Source of the DNA: Tsukamurella sp. 1534
GTDB taxonomy: Bacteria; Actinomycetota; Actinomycetes; Mycobacteriales; Mycobacteriaceae
Length of the DNA stretch: 64,000 bases
Assembly: GCF_000312385.1 (NCBI RefSeq)
Contig: NZ_HE997627.1
Coordinates: forward strand, 253,911-317,910
Direction: 5' to 3'
Every line of letters starts with the position of its first letter. Position 1 is the first letter of the stretch. Shown here piece by piece: positions 16,216 through 25,576 of this stretch. The notes beneath the pieces are model-generated. The model had not been told where the DNA came from, did no database searches, and saw only the letters and a list, made by a program, of their open reading frames with translations. The position numbers and the translations under genes are program-made.

Positions 16216-17679
16216 ATGGACATCCTGCGGACCAAACCCATCGCCAGGATCAAAGCCGACGGTGCCGCGGAGGGCGGCCTCCGCCGCGATCTGGGCCTCA
16301 AGGATCTCATCGGCTTCGGTGTCGGCATCGTGATCGGGACCGGCATCTTCACCCTCACCGGCATTCAGGCGAAGGTGAACGCCGGTCCCGGCATCGCGCT
16401 CTCGTTCGTGGTGGCGGGGCTGGTCAGCCTCTTCGCGGCACTCTGTTACGCCGAGCTCGCGGCGGCCGTCCCCACCGCGGGCAGCGCGTACACCTACGCG
16501 TACGCCACGATCGGCGAGGTCTTCGCGTGGATCATCGGCTGGGACCTGCTCCTGGAGTTCGGCCTCGGCGCGGCGGTGGTGTCGCGCAGCTGGTCCGGCT
16601 ATCTCGCGGACCTGTTCGGGCTCCCGCCCGAGCTGTTCACCGAGGAGGCGCCGGTGAACATCGGCGCGATCCTCATCATCGTGGTGCTGGGCGTCGTCGC
16701 GACGGTCGGCATCCGCGAATCGGCGCGCGTCACCAACGGATTGGTCCTGGTGAAGGTCGCGATCTCCGTGTTCGTCGTCATCGTGGGCGCGTTCTTCGTC
16801 ACCCGATCGAACCTGACGCCGTTCATCCCCGATTCGGTCCCGGCCGAACAGGGTGGATCCGCCATGGATCGCCCGCTGATCGAGACCTTCCTGGGCGGCG
16901 CCCCGTCCCACTTCGGCGTCGCCGGCATCCTCACCGCGGCCGCGGTGGTGTTCTTCGCCTACACCGGTTTCGAGGCGGTCGCCAACCTCGGCGAGGAGTC
17001 CAAGAACCCGGCCCGGGACATGCCGCGCGCCCTGATCGGCACGTTGCTCGCCTGCACCCTGCTCTACGTCCTCGTGTCCATCGTGCTCACCGGCATGGTC
17101 GAGTACACAGACATCGACTCCAGCGCACCGCTGTCCAAGGCGTTCGAGGTGGTCGGCGCGAGTTGGGCCGGTGATCTGGTCGCGATCGCGGCGGTCGCGG
17201 GCCTCACCTCGGTGATCCTCGTGGAACTCGTCACGATGGGGCGGATCGGGTACGCCATGGGCCGCGACGGGCTCATCCCGCCCGCGGTCGCCAAGGTCTC
17301 GCCGAAGTACGGCACTCCCGTCCGGTTCACCATCGGCGTCGTGGTCGTCTGCGCGCTCATGGGCGGCTTCATCCCGATCGAGGACCTGTCGGAGATGGTG
17401 AGCATCGGCGCGCTCTTCGCGTTCCTGCTCGTCTCCCTCGCGGTGCCGATCCTGCGCCGCACGAAGCCCGATCTCGCGCGGCCGTTCAAGGTGCCCTTCT
17501 CGCCGGTGATCCCGATCCTGTCCGGGCTGGCGTGCGTGTACCTGATGATGAACCTGGCGATCGCCACCTGGCTGCGTTTCCTGATCTGGTTCGCACTGGG
17601 CATCGCCATCTACGTGGTCTACGGGCGCCTGCACTCCAAGGTCGGCGAGGAGGCCGACGAGGCCGGGGCCCCGTCGTGA
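16216..17679 (+). CDS. APC-family amino acid permease (CAT type)
   Basis: This 487-residue protein has about 12-14 hydrophobic segments. GVGIVIGTGIFTLTGIQA is the APC substrate-binding unwound helix 1, with GIGTGIF-like residues. CYAELAAAVPTAGSAYTYAYATIGEV is the conserved helix 3 region (AELAAAVPTAGSAYTY). FFAYTGFEAVANLGEESKNP marks helix 8 of the cationic amino acid transporter group. The gene lies between the StyA-like and Gfo/Idh genes. Import of the substrate of the flanking oxidoreductases is plausible, so an amine or amino acid derivative may be the pathway substrate. Confidence 0.9.
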   Translation: MDILRTKPIARIKADGAAEGGLRRDLGLKDLIGFGVGIVIGTGIFTLTGIQAKVNAGPGIALSFVVAGLVSLFAALCYAELAAAVPTAGSAYTYAYATIGEVFAWIIGWDLLLEFGLGAAVVSRSWSGYLADLFGLPPELFTEEAPVNIGAILIIVVLGVVATVGIRESARVTNGLVLVKVAISVFVVIVGAFFVTRSNLTPFIPDSVPAEQGGSAMDRPLIETFLGGAPSHFGVAGILTAAAVVFFAYTGFEAVANLGEESKNPARDMPRALIGTLLACTLLYVLVSIVLTGMVEYTDIDSSAPLSKAFEVVGASWAGDLVAIAAVAGLTSVILVELVTMGRIGYAMGRDGLIPPAVAKVSPKYGTPVRFTIGVVVVCALMGGFIPIEDLSEMVSIGALFAFLLVSLAVPILRRTKPDLARPFKVPFSPVIPILSGLACVYLMMNLAIATWLRFLIWFALGIAIYVVYGRLHSKVGEEADEAGAPS

Positions 17680-18554
17680 CCCTCCGGATCGGTCTGGTCG
17701 GCGCGGGCCCGTGGGCGCAGGACACCCACGCCCCCGCGCTGGCCGCGCATCCGGGCGTCGATTTCGTGGGCGGCTGGGCCCGCGATCCCGAGGCCGCTGC
17801 GCGCGTGTTCCCGCGTGCCTTCGAATCACCGAGCGCCCTGTTCGATGCGGTCGACGCCGTGGCGTTCGCGGTGCCGCCGAACGTGCAGGCGCCGTTGGCG
17901 ATCGAGGCGGCTCGGGCGGGCCGGCACGTGATCCTCGACAAGCCGATCGCGCTCGACCTCGACGGGGCGACGGCACTCGCGGAGGCGGTGTCCGGGGCGG
18001 GGGTGCGGTCGATCGTGGCGTTCACCCGCCGCTTCGCGCCCGAGACCCGCGAGTTCATCACCGCGGCACGGGCATTGGGCCCCGTCGCCGTGGAGGGGCA
18101 ATGGCTCTCGGGCGCCGTCCTCGGCGGCAAGTACGCGGCGTCGCAGTGGCGGCACGAGGACGGAGCGCTCTACGACGTGGGCCCCCACGTGATCGATCTG
18201 GTGGACGCCGTCGCCGGTCCCGTCGAATCCGTCACGGCCGCCTCGCACGACGGCCCCAGCGACACCTGGACCGTGCAGGCCGTGCACGAAGGCGGCGCCG
18301 CATCCTCGATGTCGTTGTCCATCAAGACGCCCGTGACCCCCACGGTGATGCGGGTGACCGCGCACTCGGGGGCCGGGTGCGCGGTGCTCGACAGCCGGGC
18401 GACGCCCGCCACCGAATGCTTCGCGGTCCTTCTCGACGAGTTCCTCGAGTCCGTCGCCACGGGCCGGGACCACCCGCTCGGGGTGCTGCGAGGGTTGCAC
18501 GTCCAGCGAGTGATCGCCCAGGTCCGGGCCGGGGTCCGCCCGCCGGTGCTGTGA
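17676..18554 (+). CDS. Gfo/Idh/MocA-family NAD(P)-dependent oxidoreductase
   Basis: This 292-residue protein has an N-terminal Rossmann motif RIGLVGAGPWAQ (GxGxxA type). The EKP-like motif of the family is seen as HVILDKPIALDL, with Lys at about residue 88. The C-terminal substrate domain includes GALYDVGPHVIDLV, which carries the active-site Asp and His of the GG.L.D.G.H.iD motif. Family members oxidise sugars, inositols or dihydrodiols. GTG at 17676 overlaps the permease stop (GTGA), and its own stop overlaps the next start the same way. Translational coupling to the permease and the c-di-GMP gene is therefore likely. Confidence 0.88.
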   Translation: MTLRIGLVGAGPWAQDTHAPALAAHPGVDFVGGWARDPEAAARVFPRAFESPSALFDAVDAVAFAVPPNVQAPLAIEAARAGRHVILDKPIALDLDGATALAEAVSGAGVRSIVAFTRRFAPETREFITAARALGPVAVEGQWLSGAVLGGKYAASQWRHEDGALYDVGPHVIDLVDAVAGPVESVTAASHDGPSDTWTVQAVHEGGAASSMSLSIKTPVTPTVMRVTAHSGAGCAVLDSRATPATECFAVLLDEFLESVATGRDHPLGVLRGLHVQRVIAQVRAGVRPPVL

Positions 18555-21388
18555 ACCCCCGCGGCGACGGGCCCCGCCTCGACGACGGGTTCTACCGCGC
18601 CTTCATCGAGATGTCGCTCGACGGCTTCTTCGTGCACGACGCCGACGGCCGGTTCGTCGCCGTCAACGACACCGCCTGCATCACCACGGGGTACAGCCGC
18701 GAGGAGCTCCTGCGGATGAACGCGCTCGAGGTGGTCCAGGTGACCGTCGACGACGCGCGCCGCACCTGGGACACGGCCATGGCGGGCGCGTCGGTCCTGG
18801 TGCCCGCGATGCACCGGCGCAAGGACGGGACCACCTTCCCGGTCGAGGCGCACATCTCCTGCCTGGCGATCGACGGCCACACCTACATCGTGGGCCTGAT
18901 CCGCGACATCACGGACCGGGTCGCGTCCGATCGGGCGAAGCAGGAGGCCACCCGGCGGCTCGAGGAGCGGGTCGCCGAATCGCGGACCTCGTCGCAGCGG
19001 GTCGCGAACCTGCTGCAGGCCGTGATCGACACGGCCCCGGACCTCGTATACATCAAGGACCGCGACGGCCGCTACCAGTACGTCAACGCCGCGGTGTCGC
19101 GGCTGATGGGTATCCCGGTCGCGACGGCCGTCGGGAAGGACGATTCGCAGCTGTTCCCCGCGGATCTCGCGCAGACGTTGATCGCGACGGACCGCGCCAT
19201 CATGGACTCCGGGATCGGCCGGGAGGTCGAGGAGTACCCCGTGGTCGACGGGGAGCGCCGCACGTACCTGTCGAACAAGGCGCCCTACTGGGGTGCGAGC
19301 GGCGACGTGGTGGGCCTCATCGGAATCTCCCGCGACATCACTGCGACCCGCCGCGATCAGGCCCTGCTCCGGCACGTGGAGGCGCGCTGGCAATTCGCGA
19401 TCGACGGTGCGGGGGACGGCATCTGGGATTGGGACGTGGGGTCGGGCACGGTGTTCTACTCGCAGCAGTGGAAGGCGATGCTGGGCTATTCGGACGAGGA
19501 CGTGGGCACGTCCGTGGAGGATTGGGCCGGGCGCGTCCACCCCGACGACTACGTGCGCTGCTGGGAGATCATCTCGCAGGTGGTGCGCGGCGAGGTCGCC
19601 GAGTTCCGGTTCGAGCACCGGATGCGGACGAAGGACGGATCCTGGCGCTGGATCCACGACCGCGGCCGGGCGATGGAGATCGGCCCGAGCGGCCTGCCGA
19701 GCCGGCTGATCGGCACGCACACGGACATCACGGACCGGCGCAGCTCGGAGGAGGAGATCCGCGAGCTCAACCTGCGGCTGCGGCGACGCGCCGATCACGA
19801 CGACCTCACCGATCTCCTCGGCCGGGCGGGGTTCATCGAGCGGGCCACCGAGGTGGTGCGGCGACGGCGCGCCGACGGTGCCGCGCTGGCCGTGCTGTGG
19901 ATCGACCTGGACTCGTTCAAGCGGATCAACGACTCGCTCGGCCACAAGCTGGGCGATCAGGTGCTGCAGGTGGTGGCCCGAAGGCTCGTCGACGCGAGTC
20001 TTGCGACCGATCTCGTGGCGCGCCTGGGCGGCGACGAGTTCGTCGTCCTCCGCCCGCGCGTGGCCGGCGGCGACCCCACCGAGGAGTGGGCGGAGCGGGT
20101 GCGGGCCGCCATGGGTGAGCCGGTGGAGATCGACGGGCTGCAGCTCACCGTCACCTGCTCCATCGGCCTGGTGGAGTCGGGTGCGACGGACGACGGGATC
20201 TCCCAGCTGTTGATCGACGGGGATCTGGCACTGCTGCAGGCGAAGCGCGACGGCCGGAACCGCATCGTGCAGTACACCGCCGGGCTGCGGGCGCCCCAAC
20301 AGGAGCGGGTGGCGCTGGCCACCCGGGTCCGCGCCGCCGTCGAGGGCGGCGACGTCGTGGTCCGCTACCAGCCGGTCGTCGACCTCGCGACGGGCGAGCG
20401 GGTGGGCGCCGAGGCGCTGACCCGGATCGCCGGCCCGGACGGTGCGGAGCTGGCCCCCGCGGAGTTCCTCCCCCATCTCGAGGCACTCGGGTTGCTGCCC
20501 GCGCTGGCGCGGCTCGTCCTCGGCAGGGCCTGCGCCGATTTCGCCGCCGACCCGTCCCTGGGCTGGGTGTCGGTGAATCTGGCGTCGGAAGACCTCGCGG
20601 ATCCGCAGCTGCCCTCCGTGGTGGAGCGCACCCTGGAGCGGACAGGCCTCGACCCCGCCCGCCTGATCCTGGAGATCAACGAGCGGGTGGTTCCGGAGCG
20701 GCACGTGCTCGCCGCGACGCACCGCCTCATCGAGCTGGGTGCGCGGATCGCGCTGGACGACTTCGGTACCGGGTGGTCGAGCCTGGCGCAGCTCAAGGAC
20801 CTCGACCTGGCGCTGGTGAAGATCGACAGGTCGGTGGTCGTCGCCTCCGCGCGGCGCGAGGACCACCGCCTGGAGGCGATGCTGACGGCCGCCATCGCGA
20901 TGGCGCGCGCGCTCGACCTGGACGTGATCGCGGAGGGGGTCGAACAGCCCGAGCAGGCCGCGGCGCTCGCGGCGGCGGGGGCCCGGTACGCCCAGGGGTT
21001 CCTCTGGAGTCCTGCGGTCGACGTCGACGTCCTGGCGGGCCTCCGCGGCTACGCTGGGGCCATGACGAATCCCGGCGATGCCCAGCCCACCGGCGACCAG
21101 GCCTCGGAGCCGATCGACGCGGAGATCGTGGACACACCCGCTCCGGCGGCTCCCTCACTGGAGGAGGTCACGGGGTACACCGCGGGCGGTGTGCCGACGT
21201 TCGACCACGTCCGGGACAGGATCGAGCAGCGGACCACGACCGCGCTGGGCGCGGAGGAGTTGGCGCACGGGACCGCGGCCGGGCAGGACACCGAGCGCCG
21301 GTTCGCTGAGCGGGAGAAGGCGGCCAAGGCCAAGCTCGACGAGATCCGGGCGTCGATGAACCGCACCCCTCCGGACGCGCCGGCCTGA
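18551..21388 (+). CDS. PAS-PAS-PAS-GGDEF-EAL c-di-GMP protein with a fused C-terminal tail
   Basis: This 945-residue signalling protein has three PAS domains (about 12-122, 150-275, 278-405). The third is PAS-PAC with WDWDVGSGTVFYS. The GGDEF motif is intact (residues 493-497), but the usual RxxD inhibitory site is absent. The EAL domain begins with Glu621-Ala-Leu and has DDFGTGWSSL, KIDRSVV and AEGVEQPEQ, so phosphodiesterase activity is likely. From about residue 838 (ATG 21062, in frame) the chain continues for 108 residues into a small helical module ending in AKAKLDEIRASMN, usually found as a separate small actinobacterial protein. GTGA overlap couples it to the Gfo/Idh gene. No signal peptide, so cytosolic. 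Confidence 0.9.
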   Translation: MNPRGDGPRLDDGFYRAFIEMSLDGFFVHDADGRFVAVNDTACITTGYSREELLRMNALEVVQVTVDDARRTWDTAMAGASVLVPAMHRRKDGTTFPVEAHISCLAIDGHTYIVGLIRDITDRVASDRAKQEATRRLEERVAESRTSSQRVANLLQAVIDTAPDLVYIKDRDGRYQYVNAAVSRLMGIPVATAVGKDDSQLFPADLAQTLIATDRAIMDSGIGREVEEYPVVDGERRTYLSNKAPYWGASGDVVGLIGISRDITATRRDQALLRHVEARWQFAIDGAGDGIWDWDVGSGTVFYSQQWKAMLGYSDEDVGTSVEDWAGRVHPDDYVRCWEIISQVVRGEVAEFRFEHRMRTKDGSWRWIHDRGRAMEIGPSGLPSRLIGTHTDITDRRSSEEEIRELNLRLRRRADHDDLTDLLGRAGFIERATEVVRRRRADGAALAVLWIDLDSFKRINDSLGHKLGDQVLQVVARRLVDASLATDLVARLGGDEFVVLRPRVAGGDPTEEWAERVRAAMGEPVEIDGLQLTVTCSIGLVESGATDDGISQLLIDGDLALLQAKRDGRNRIVQYTAGLRAPQQERVALATRVRAAVEGGDVVVRYQPVVDLATGERVGAEALTRIAGPDGAELAPAEFLPHLEALGLLPALARLVLGRACADFAADPSLGWVSVNLASEDLADPQLPSVVERTLERTGLDPARLILEINERVVPERHVLAATHRLIELGARIALDDFGTGWSSLAQLKDLDLALVKIDRSVVVASARREDHRLEAMLTAAIAMARALDLDVIAEGVEQPEQAAALAAAGARYAQGFLWSPAVDVDVLAGLRGYAGAMTNPGDAQPTGDQASEPIDAEIVDTPAPAAPSLEEVTGYTAGGVPTFDHVRDRIEQRTTTALGAEELAHGTAAGQDTERRFAEREKAAKAKLDEIRASMNRTPPDAPA

Positions 21389-21395
21389 CGGCGGA

Positions 21396-22694
21396 TCAGG
21401 CGAGGGCGCCCGAGAGGTACTCCGCGTAGGCGGGAAGGTCCAGCTGCCCGTGGCCGGAGAGCCCGATCACGAGCACCTCGCCGTCGTGCTCGCGGGCGTA
21501 CTCGGCCGCGGCGGCGATGGCGTGGGTGGATTCCGGCGCCGGCACGATGCCCTGCGACCGGGCGAACTGCACGCCGGCCGCGAACGCGTCGTTCTGGCCG
21601 ACTGCGCGGCCCTCGACGTGGCCCAGCTCCACCGTGTGGCTCAGCGCCGGCGACATGCCGTGGTAGCGCAGGCCGCCCGCGTGGATGGGGTCCGGCACGA
21701 AGTCCATGCCGAGGGTGTGCATCTTGAGCAGCGGCGTGAGTCCGGCGACGTCGCCGTGGTCGTAGCGGTACTCCCCCTGTGTGATCGAGGGACACGCAGC
21801 GGGTTCGACGGCCACGATCCGTGGGTCCTGGCGGCCGTGGATCTTCTCCCGCAGGAACGGGAACGCGAGCCCCGCGAGGTTCGAACCGCCGCCCGCGCAG
21901 CCGAACACGACGTCGGCGCCCTTCTCATGGACACTCAGCTGTTCGACGGCCTCGAGGCCGATCACGGACTGGTGCAGCACCACGTGGTTGAGCACGCTGC
22001 CCAGCGCGTAGCGGGCTTCGGGATCCTGCGCGGCGACCTCCACCGCCTCCGAGACGGCCATGCCGAGGCTGCCGGTGGTGTGCGGATCCTTCGCGAGCAT
22101 GGCGCGCCCCGCCTCGGTGAGGTCCGACGGGCTCGGGTGCACGGTTCCGCCGTAGGTGCGCATGAGGTGTCCGCGGTACGGCTTGGAGTCGAAGGAGGCG
22201 CGCACCTGCCACACCTCCACGTCGATCCCGAACTGCGCGCCCGCGAACGAGAGTGCGCTGCCCCACTGGCCGGCACCGGTCTCGGTGGTGAGCTTCTTCA
22301 CCCCGTCGACGGAGTTGTAGTAAGCCTGCGCCACAGCCGAATTCGTCTTGTGCGAGCCGACGGGGCTGACGCCCTCGTACTTGACGTAGATGCGGCAGGT
22401 GGTGCCGATCGCCTCCTCGAACCGGCGGGCGCGGATGAGCGGCGCGGGCCGCCACATGGAGAGGATCTCCCGGACCGGCTCCGGGATCGCGTGGTACGGC
22501 TCAGTGGACGCCTCCTGCGCGATGAGCCCGCTCGCGAAGAGCGGCGCCAGGTCCTCGGGTCGCACCGGTTCCCTGGTGCCGGGGTGCAGGTGCGGCGGGA
22601 TCGGCGTCTCCAGCTCGGCGGCCAGGTTGTACCAGTGCGTCGGCACCTCGACGGTGGTGATGTCCTGGTGCTGCGCGGCGTCCGGGAGTGTCAT
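21396..22694 (-). CDS. trpB2: Tryptophan synthase beta chain, TrpB2 type
   Basis: This 432-residue PLP enzyme converts indole and serine to tryptophan. The Schiff-base Lys is in VGSHKTNSA, and ETGAGQWG and GCAGGGSN are PLP-binding loops. The long N-terminal extension ([21 protein letters not shown]) and the Q-rich [11 protein letters not shown] form are features of the TrpB2 subgroup, which lacks strong coupling to TrpA. It is alone here, not near trpA. Its 3' end is 8 bases from the EAL gene stop. ATG 22694 is chosen over an in-frame upstream ATG because TrpB2 proteins begin near MTLPDAA-like sequence. Roles in indole salvage or serine metabolism are possible. Confidence 0.88.
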   Translation of the reverse strand: MTLPDAAQHQDITTVEVPTHWYNLAAELETPIPPHLHPGTREPVRPEDLAPLFASGLIAQEASTEPYHAIPEPVREILSMWRPAPLIRARRFEEAIGTTCRIYVKYEGVSPVGSHKTNSAVAQAYYNSVDGVKKLTTETGAGQWGSALSFAGAQFGIDVEVWQVRASFDSKPYRGHLMRTYGGTVHPSPSDLTEAGRAMLAKDPHTTGSLGMAVSEAVEVAAQDPEARYALGSVLNHVVLHQSVIGLEAVEQLSVHEKGADVVFGCAGGGSNLAGLAFPFLREKIHGRQDPRIVAVEPAACPSITQGEYRYDHGDVAGLTPLLKMHTLGMDFVPDPIHAGGLRYHGMSPALSHTVELGHVEGRAVGQNDAFAAGVQFARSQGIVPAPESTHAIAAAAEYAREHDGEVLVIGLSGHGQLDLPAYAEYLSGALA

Positions 22695-22834
22695 GGATCT
22701 CAGCTTAGGAGACCGCCGCCGCCCCGGTTGCGGGCCCGGGAGTTTCACCGTTCCGCACCGGCGGATGAGTCATTCTGCTGAAATGATGCACACCCTCGGG
22801 AGCGCCGTGGGTCGCTCGACCGAGGAGTCCGGAC

Positions 22835-23149
22835 ATGAGCAGGTTCTCGCTACGGGGTCTGTACGACCAGATCGAACAGCGGATCACGCCCCCGGTCGAA
22901 GCCGTCGTCCACTCCGAGGAGTTCACCGCGACCCTGAAGGTCGTCGGCCGCACCCGCGACGCGATCGGCGGGCGGATCGACGCCGCGGGCGCCGCCGTGC
23001 TGCACGCCGTGAACCTCCCCGCGGGTTCGGACATCCGCAAGCTCCGCCGGCAGGTGGGCGACCTGGATTACGAGATCCGGCGCTTGCGCCGCGAGCTCGC
23101 CGACCGCGACGAGCGCGGGCCGCGCGACGACCTCGACGGGGAGCTCTGA
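22835..23149 (+). CDS. Small PhaE/phasin-like partner of PHA synthase
   Basis: This 104-residue acidic-basic helical protein has an N-terminal amphipathic helix, a middle segment (VLHAVNLPAGSDIRKL) and a C-terminal coiled coil (RRQVGDLDYEIRRLRREL). The order LxLPxxxDIxxLxxxVxxLexExRxL is the pattern of the C-termini of PhaE and PhaR, subunits that activate class III and IV PHA synthases. The gene ends 1 base before phaC. PhaE proper is about 350 residues, so this would be a minimal version. It may also act as a granule-coating phasin. ATG 22835 follows GAGGAGTCCG (22821-22830). Confidence 0.6.
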   Translation: MSRFSLRGLYDQIEQRITPPVEAVVHSEEFTATLKVVGRTRDAIGGRIDAAGAAVLHAVNLPAGSDIRKLRRQVGDLDYEIRRLRRELADRDERGPRDDLDGEL

Positions 23150-23150
23150 C

Positions 23151-24233
23151 GTGGGCGTCACCGACGGTCCGCGCTCGGCACTGGACCGGGTCCGGCAGGA
23201 GATCGAGCGGAACGCGCTCCGGGCGCGCAACGGGATCAGGATGGCCGCGGGGATGTCGGCGCCGCGGCTCGGCGCGACCCCTCGCGACGAGGTCTGGCGG
23301 GACGGTCGGGCACGCCTGTTCCGGTACCGCAACGACGACGTGCGGCACCGCCCTCCGCTGCTGATCGTGTTCAGCCTGGTCAGCCGCAGCTACATCCTCG
23401 ACCTCACGCCCGGCAACAGCTTCGTCGAGCACCTCCTGCGCGCCGGCTTCGACGTGTACCTCCTGGACTGGGGCGTCCCCGACGAGCGGGACGCGTCGAA
23501 CGGCCTCGAGTACTACGCGGACGCCGCGATCCCGGCGGCGATCCGCGTGACCTGCCGCAGGTCGGGCACCGACGAGGTGAACCTGCTCGGCTACTGCTTC
23601 GGCGGGAACCTGACGCTGCTGCACGCGGCGCACCACACGGACTCCCCGATCCGCAGCCACTCGGTGGTCGCGTGCCCCGTCGACTACTCCGAGATGCCCT
23701 TCACGTCGGTGCTGAACAGCGGGCCGGACGAAGTGGAGCGGGCGATCGGTGACGACGGGAACATCCCGTCCGACGTGGTCTACGGCGCGTTCCGCTCCCT
23801 CAAGCCGGTCGCCGAACTCACGGGATACGTCGACCTGCTCGAACGCATGTGGAGCGACGAGTACGTGGCCGCCTACCAGGCCATGAACGGCTGGGGCACC
23901 GACCACATCCCGCTGCCGGGCGGCGTCGCGCGCCAGATGGCGTCGATGCTCAGCGCGGACAACGGCTTCATGACCGACCGGCTCTTCCTCGGCGGTGACC
24001 GGATCCACCTCGCCGACATCCGGACCCCGTTCCTCGCGGTGGTCGGCGAGAAGGACCACATCGTCCCCATCGCCGCCGCCGGGCCGGTGATCGACCTCGT
24101 CGGGTCCGAGGACAAGACCGAGCTGCGCCTCAAGGGCGGGCACGTCGGCCTCGTCGTCGGGCGCACCGCGGCGAAGACCACCATCCCCACCATCATCGAA
24201 TTCCTGATCACGCAGAGCGAGGCCGTCCGATGA
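23151..24233 (+). CDS. phaC: Class III-type polyhydroxyalkanoate synthase
   Basis: This 360-residue alpha/beta-hydrolase-fold synthase joins hydroxyacyl-CoA units into PHA. The nucleophile is the lipase-like box GYCFGG, with Cys149 in place of Ser. The other triad members are Asp302 (EKDHIVP) and His331 (GGHVGLV). These three positions equal the Cys149/Asp302/His331 numbering of the Allochromatium PhaC, and length (about 355 there) matches class III rather than the 560-residue class I. DVYLLDWGVPD is the family strand. Start is GTG 23151, directly after the small PhaE-like gene. The gene is followed by GNAT with an ATGA overlap. Confidence 0.9.
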   Translation: MGVTDGPRSALDRVRQEIERNALRARNGIRMAAGMSAPRLGATPRDEVWRDGRARLFRYRNDDVRHRPPLLIVFSLVSRSYILDLTPGNSFVEHLLRAGFDVYLLDWGVPDERDASNGLEYYADAAIPAAIRVTCRRSGTDEVNLLGYCFGGNLTLLHAAHHTDSPIRSHSVVACPVDYSEMPFTSVLNSGPDEVERAIGDDGNIPSDVVYGAFRSLKPVAELTGYVDLLERMWSDEYVAAYQAMNGWGTDHIPLPGGVARQMASMLSADNGFMTDRLFLGGDRIHLADIRTPFLAVVGEKDHIVPIAAAGPVIDLVGSEDKTELRLKGGHVGLVVGRTAAKTTIPTIIEFLITQSEAVR

Positions 24234-24760
24234 CCGACATCACCATCCGCGCACTGGCCGCCGGCGACGAGGCGGGGCTCGCCGAGATGTTCGCCGGGCT
24301 GTCGGCACACGACCTCACGGTGATCCGCGAGGACCTCAGCGCGCCGACGGCGGGCATCGTCGACCAGCCGGGACTGCGCTGGGTCGCGGCGGCCGACGGT
24401 GCCGTGCTCGGCTACGCCTCCCTCGCCCGACTCCCCGGCTGGTCGGATCACGTCGGCGAACTCCGCCTCGTCGTCGGCGCGGCCCGCCGCGGCGCCGGCA
24501 TCGGCCGCCGCCTGGTCCAGGAGGCGCTACGGGCCGGGATCTCCGCGGGACTGACCAAGGTCATGATCGAGCTGGCCACCGACGAGGACCGGGTGCTCAC
24601 GATGTTCAACGAACTGGGGTTCACCGGCGAGGCCCTGCTGCGCGATCACATCCGCGGCCGGGACGGCGAACTGCGCGACCTCATCGTGCTCGCCCACCAC
24701 GCACGCGACTCCGCCGAGGCGATCGGCCTCGTCGGCGTCGCCGATGACTTCGACGCCTGA
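24230..24760 (+). CDS. GNAT-family acetyltransferase
   Basis: This 176-residue GNAT domain has the acetyl-CoA pyrophosphate loop AARRGAGIGRRLVQEAL (R-x-x-G-x-G/A form). TKVMIELATDEDRVLTMFNELGFTGEA is the usual C-terminal strand-helix. The ATG overlaps the phaC stop (ATGA), so it is translated together with phaC. Its role beside PHA genes is unclear. It could modify a regulator or small molecule, or protect against acyl-CoA imbalance. Confidence 0.85.
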   Translation: MTDITIRALAAGDEAGLAEMFAGLSAHDLTVIREDLSAPTAGIVDQPGLRWVAAADGAVLGYASLARLPGWSDHVGELRLVVGAARRGAGIGRRLVQEALRAGISAGLTKVMIELATDEDRVLTMFNELGFTGEALLRDHIRGRDGELRDLIVLAHHARDSAEAIGLVGVADDFDA

Positions 24761-24802
24761 CCTCCTTCCTGCCCCGGCCCCCGACGGAACGGATCGACCA
24801 CG

Positions 24803-25570
24803 ATGACGAACCCCCTGGACCTCTTCCGCCTCGACGGCCGCGTCGCCGTGGTGACCGGCGCCTCGAGCGGATTGGGCGTCGGCTTCGCCCGGGCCCTCGC
24901 GGCCGCGGGCGCCGACGTCGTGCTCGCCGCGCGGCGCGCCGACCGCCTCGCCGACACCGCCGCACTGGTGGAGGCCGCCGGCCGCCGCGCCCTCCCGGTG
25001 GCCTGCGACGTCGTCGATCCCGACGCCTGTACGGCGGTGATCGACGCTGCGACAAGGGAGTTCGGGCGCGTCGACGTGCTGGTGAACAACGCCGGGATCG
25101 CGACCGCCGTGCCCGCGCTGCGGGAGGATCCCGACGACTTCCGCAAGGTGGTCGACGTGAACCTCAACGGCACGTACTGGATGGCGCAGGCGGCGGCGCG
25201 CGCGATGCGACCGGGCAGCTCGATCATCAACATCGCCAGCGTCCTCGGCCTGACCAGTGTCCTCATGCCGCAGGCGGCGTACTCGGCGTCGAAGGCCGCG
25301 GTGGTCGGCCTGACCCGTGACCTCGCGCAACAGTGGGGCTCGCGCCGCGGGATCCGGGTGAACGCGATCGCTCCGGGCTACTTCGCCTCGGAGATGACCG
25401 ACGATTTCGAGGACGGCGTCCTCGACGAGCGCGTGCTCCCGCGCACCGTGCTCGGCAGGCTCGGCGCCGAAGGCGAACTGAACCCCGCGCTGCTCTTCCT
25501 CGCGAGCGACGCGTCCAGCTACGTCACCGGCATCACGATGCCGGTCGACGGCGGCATGCTGACGAATTGA
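24803..25570 (+). CDS. SDR oxidoreductase (PhaB/FabG-like)
   Basis: This 255-residue classical SDR has the NAD(P) loop TGASSGLG, the NNAG motif, catalytic Ser in NIASVLG and YSASK as the Tyr-x3-Lys pair. Length and the closing VDGGM sequence match 3-oxoacyl reductases. In the PHA context it may supply (R)-3-hydroxyacyl-CoA as PhaB does. A different alcohol substrate cannot be excluded, since no PhaA thiolase lies nearby. A gap of 42 bases follows the GNAT gene. Confidence 0.85.
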   Translation: MTNPLDLFRLDGRVAVVTGASSGLGVGFARALAAAGADVVLAARRADRLADTAALVEAAGRRALPVACDVVDPDACTAVIDAATREFGRVDVLVNNAGIATAVPALREDPDDFRKVVDVNLNGTYWMAQAAARAMRPGSSIINIASVLGLTSVLMPQAAYSASKAAVVGLTRDLAQQWGSRRGIRVNAIAPGYFASEMTDDFEDGVLDERVLPRTVLGRLGAEGELNPALLFLASDASSYVTGITMPVDGGMLTN

Positions 25571-25576
25571 GGCGCG

